Origin: JBDSYA01 sp039925865
Lineage (GTDB): Bacteria > Bacteroidota > Ignavibacteria > Tepidaquicellales > Tepidaquicellaceae
Direction: 5' to 3'
Length of the DNA stretch: 6,925 bases
Assembly: GCA_039925865.1 (NCBI GenBank)
Contig: JBDSYA010000036.1
Span: forward strand, 1 to 6,925
Position numbers and translations under genes: made by a program
Notes under the pieces: generated by a model
Database searches by the model: none
Told to the model about the DNA's origin: nothing
The model's input: only the letters and a program-made list of their open reading frames with translations
In this document: piece after piece, positions 5,837-6,925 of the stretch
Layout of the letters: each line of letters starts with the position of its first letter
How positions within the stretch are numbered: the stretch's first letter is position 1

Positions 5837-6562
5837 TCATCTCATTCCAATTATTCCAAACATTCTTCCTGACCTTTGACCATCCCTTCTGTAAGAATGC
5901 AAAAGATGTTTTTCATTAAAGGTACAATGCTCCGAAACTTCTATATTTTTTTCTTCAACACCGCAATTGATCAACTGAATGAAATTATCTTTCTTAAGAT
6001 CCAAAAAAAATTTTCCGTTCTTTTGATTCACAACTTTGACATTAAAACGATCCGCAAGATCTTTTCCAACTTCATAGTTTTCAACTGAAATCCCCGGTCC
6101 GATATATGCAACCAGTTTTGAAACGTCGATCGAAAAATTTTTCTTTAATTCCTCAATCATACAAGTTGTAATTTTTTCATATGTTCCTTTCCATCCTGAA
6201 TGTATACAGGCTACAACTTTTTTTTCGGGTTCATATAAAAAAACAGGTATGCAGTCGGCTACACTGACAGCAAGAAAATTATTTTTCTTATCAGTGTATA
6301 AGGCATCGCAACTTTCTAAAAGCTCAGGCCGGTCCGAATATTTAATTACTGAAGAATGAATTTGCAGTTGAAAGGTTATTTCATCTTTTGTGATACCTAA
6401 TTCATTAAAAAATATTTCACGGTTTTTTTTTACATTTTCTTCCTGATCACCCACTGATGTACTGATATTAAGAAAATATGGCGCCGGTGAAACACCACCT
6501 TCAATTGTACTGAATCCAAAAACTACTTCAGGAAATTTTTTTAGAAGTGAGGATAAGATCAT
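5837..6562 (-). CDS. pgeF: Peptidoglycan editing factor PgeF (YfiH/DUF152 multicopper-like family)
   Basis: A 241-residue cytosolic protein of normal family length. The metal-site residues are in their expected contexts: QIH (67-69, His69), ADC (102-104, Cys104) and HSGWKG (121-126, His121). Further family blocks are YIGPGISVENYEVG (153-166) and HCTFNEKHLLHSYRRDG (212-228), with GQRSGR at 228-233. The E. coli member removes misincorporated L-serine from peptidoglycan precursors (UDP-MurNAc-L-Ser). Related proteins, including human LACC1, also show purine nucleoside enzyme activities, and the older polyphenol oxidase/laccase label is doubtful. The ATG at 6560-6562 begins MILSSLLKKFPEVVFGFST, as expected. 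It follows a gene for a probable beta-barrel protein by 71 bases, with a candidate TTTG box in between. It converges on the exporter gene with a 2-base gap. Confidence 0.94.
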   Translation of the reverse strand: MILSSLLKKFPEVVFGFSTIEGGVSPAPYFLNISTSVGDQEENVKKNREIFFNELGITKDEITFQLQIHSSVIKYSDRPELLESCDALYTDKKNNFLAVSVADCIPVFLYEPEKKVVACIHSGWKGTYEKITTCMIEELKKNFSIDVSKLVAYIGPGISVENYEVGKDLADRFNVKVVNQKNGKFFLDLKKDNFIQLINCGVEEKNIEVSEHCTFNEKHLLHSYRRDGQRSGRMFGIIGMR

Positions 6563-6564
6563 TT

Positions 6565-6584
6565 GTGTTTCAAATTATTAACAC
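6565..6584. repeat. Inverted repeat GTGTT-N10-AACAC before pgeF
   Basis: Arms GTGTT (6565-6569) and AACAC (6580-6584) flank a 10-base centre holding the minus-strand TAATAATTTG (6580-6571). The element starts 2 bases upstream of the pgeF ATG, so a protein bound there would cover the promoter-like box. A perfect TTAATATTAA palindrome follows at 6585-6594. Five-base arms are short, so this may be chance. Confidence 0.25.
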
Positions 6585-6633
6585 TTAATATTAAAAAATA
6601 ACATTTGCGAAGGGGAAAATAATATTCAGAAAA

Positions 6634-6925
6634 TTAAAAAAGCAATTCCAGCCCAAGTGAAAAACGGTTATTAATATCATTCTTAATTTTATCATTACCA
6701 CTGCCAATACTCTTAACACCGTCAATATATGTCTCGGCATATTTTCCCGAAAATTCAAGATAGGGAAGTGGTTTATATTTTAAGACAAGATACCATCGGC
6801 GGCCTTTTCCATATAATGCAACATTAGACAAGACACCTTTTATATCGTTTTCGAATTCGTAGATCCTGCTGTCATAATCATCTGTTTCAAAAACCAGGTA
6901 TCTCATGTCTAATACTAAACCGGTT
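6634..6925 (-). CDS. C-terminal part of a probable outer-membrane beta-barrel protein (5' end outside window)
   Basis: The frame stays open to the right edge: codons before the internal ATG (6904-6906) read TGLVLD, so that ATG is probably not the start. About 96 residues are visible. They show alternating-residue beta-strands (RYLVFETDDYD, RRWYLVLKYKP, LPYLEFSGKYAETYI, RFSLGLELLF) and end in phenylalanine, as outer-membrane barrels commonly do. YDSRIYEFENDIKG and the following LYGKGRRWYLVLKY resemble, from memory, the C-terminal region of helix-hairpin-helix-containing proteins of Bacteroidota and Ignavibacteria; the hairpin domain itself would lie outside the window. Its role is unknown. The stop codon TAA is at 6634-6636, and pgeF begins 71 bases downstream. 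Confidence 0.7.
   Translation of the reverse strand, partial: TGLVLDMRYLVFETDDYDSRIYEFENDIKGVLSNVALYGKGRRWYLVLKYKPLPYLEFSGKYAETYIDGVKSIGSGNDKIKNDINNRFSLGLELLF

Noticed and set aside
5876..6088. Plus-strand open frame opposite pgeF
   Set aside because: Antisense to conserved PgeF motifs, with a composition of a shadow frame only.

Overview
The window is an ordinary-looking stretch of chromosome from an AT-rich bacterium. Several traits point to the Bacteroidota/Ignavibacteriota/Chlorobiota group: low GC throughout, almost no Shine-Dalgarno sequences before start codons, TTTG-containing boxes upstream of several genes, and a fragment of a beta-barrel-like protein that resembles helix-hairpin-helix-associated proteins of that group. 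This placement is inference, because the window contains no rRNA or other decisive marker. No mobile element, tRNA, rRNA or CRISPR array was seen.

Layout. Positions 1-3376 are all on the minus strand. They hold the N-terminus of phosphoglycerate mutase (gpmA, cut by the window edge), a CXXC peroxiredoxin-like/thioredoxin-fold protein, an uncharacterised very acidic protein, phosphatidate cytidylyltransferase (cdsA) and a CPBP-family intramembrane protease. The protease gene is transcribed before cdsA and overlaps it by 8 bases, so those two are very likely co-translated. A 180-base divergent intergenic region (3377-3556) separates them from two plus-strand genes, a site-2-type (M50) intramembrane metalloprotease and a 12-helix MFS exporter of the DHA1/TetA-like type. 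The exporter ends 2 bases from the convergent stop codon of pgeF (minus strand). Upstream of pgeF is the C-terminus of a probable outer-membrane beta-barrel protein that runs off the right edge.

How the genes fit together. Much of the window concerns the cell envelope: phospholipid head-group activation (CdsA), two unrelated intramembrane proteases on either side of one promoter region, a multidrug-type exporter, peptidoglycan precursor quality control (PgeF) and a beta-barrel. A gene for a site-2-type protease near cdsA recalls the cdsA-rseP neighbourhood of many bacteria. Here, however, the protease lacks a PDZ domain, is divergently transcribed and belongs to a different subfamily.

Nothing in the window is convincing evidence of a wholly new system. 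The points most worth checking are a possible 11-codon leader peptide coupled to the exporter, the paired intramembrane proteases with repeats between them, the odd start region of the CPBP protease (an ATG followed at once by an in-frame TAA), the unassigned acidic protein, and a recurrent TAATnnTTTG box upstream of minus-strand genes.
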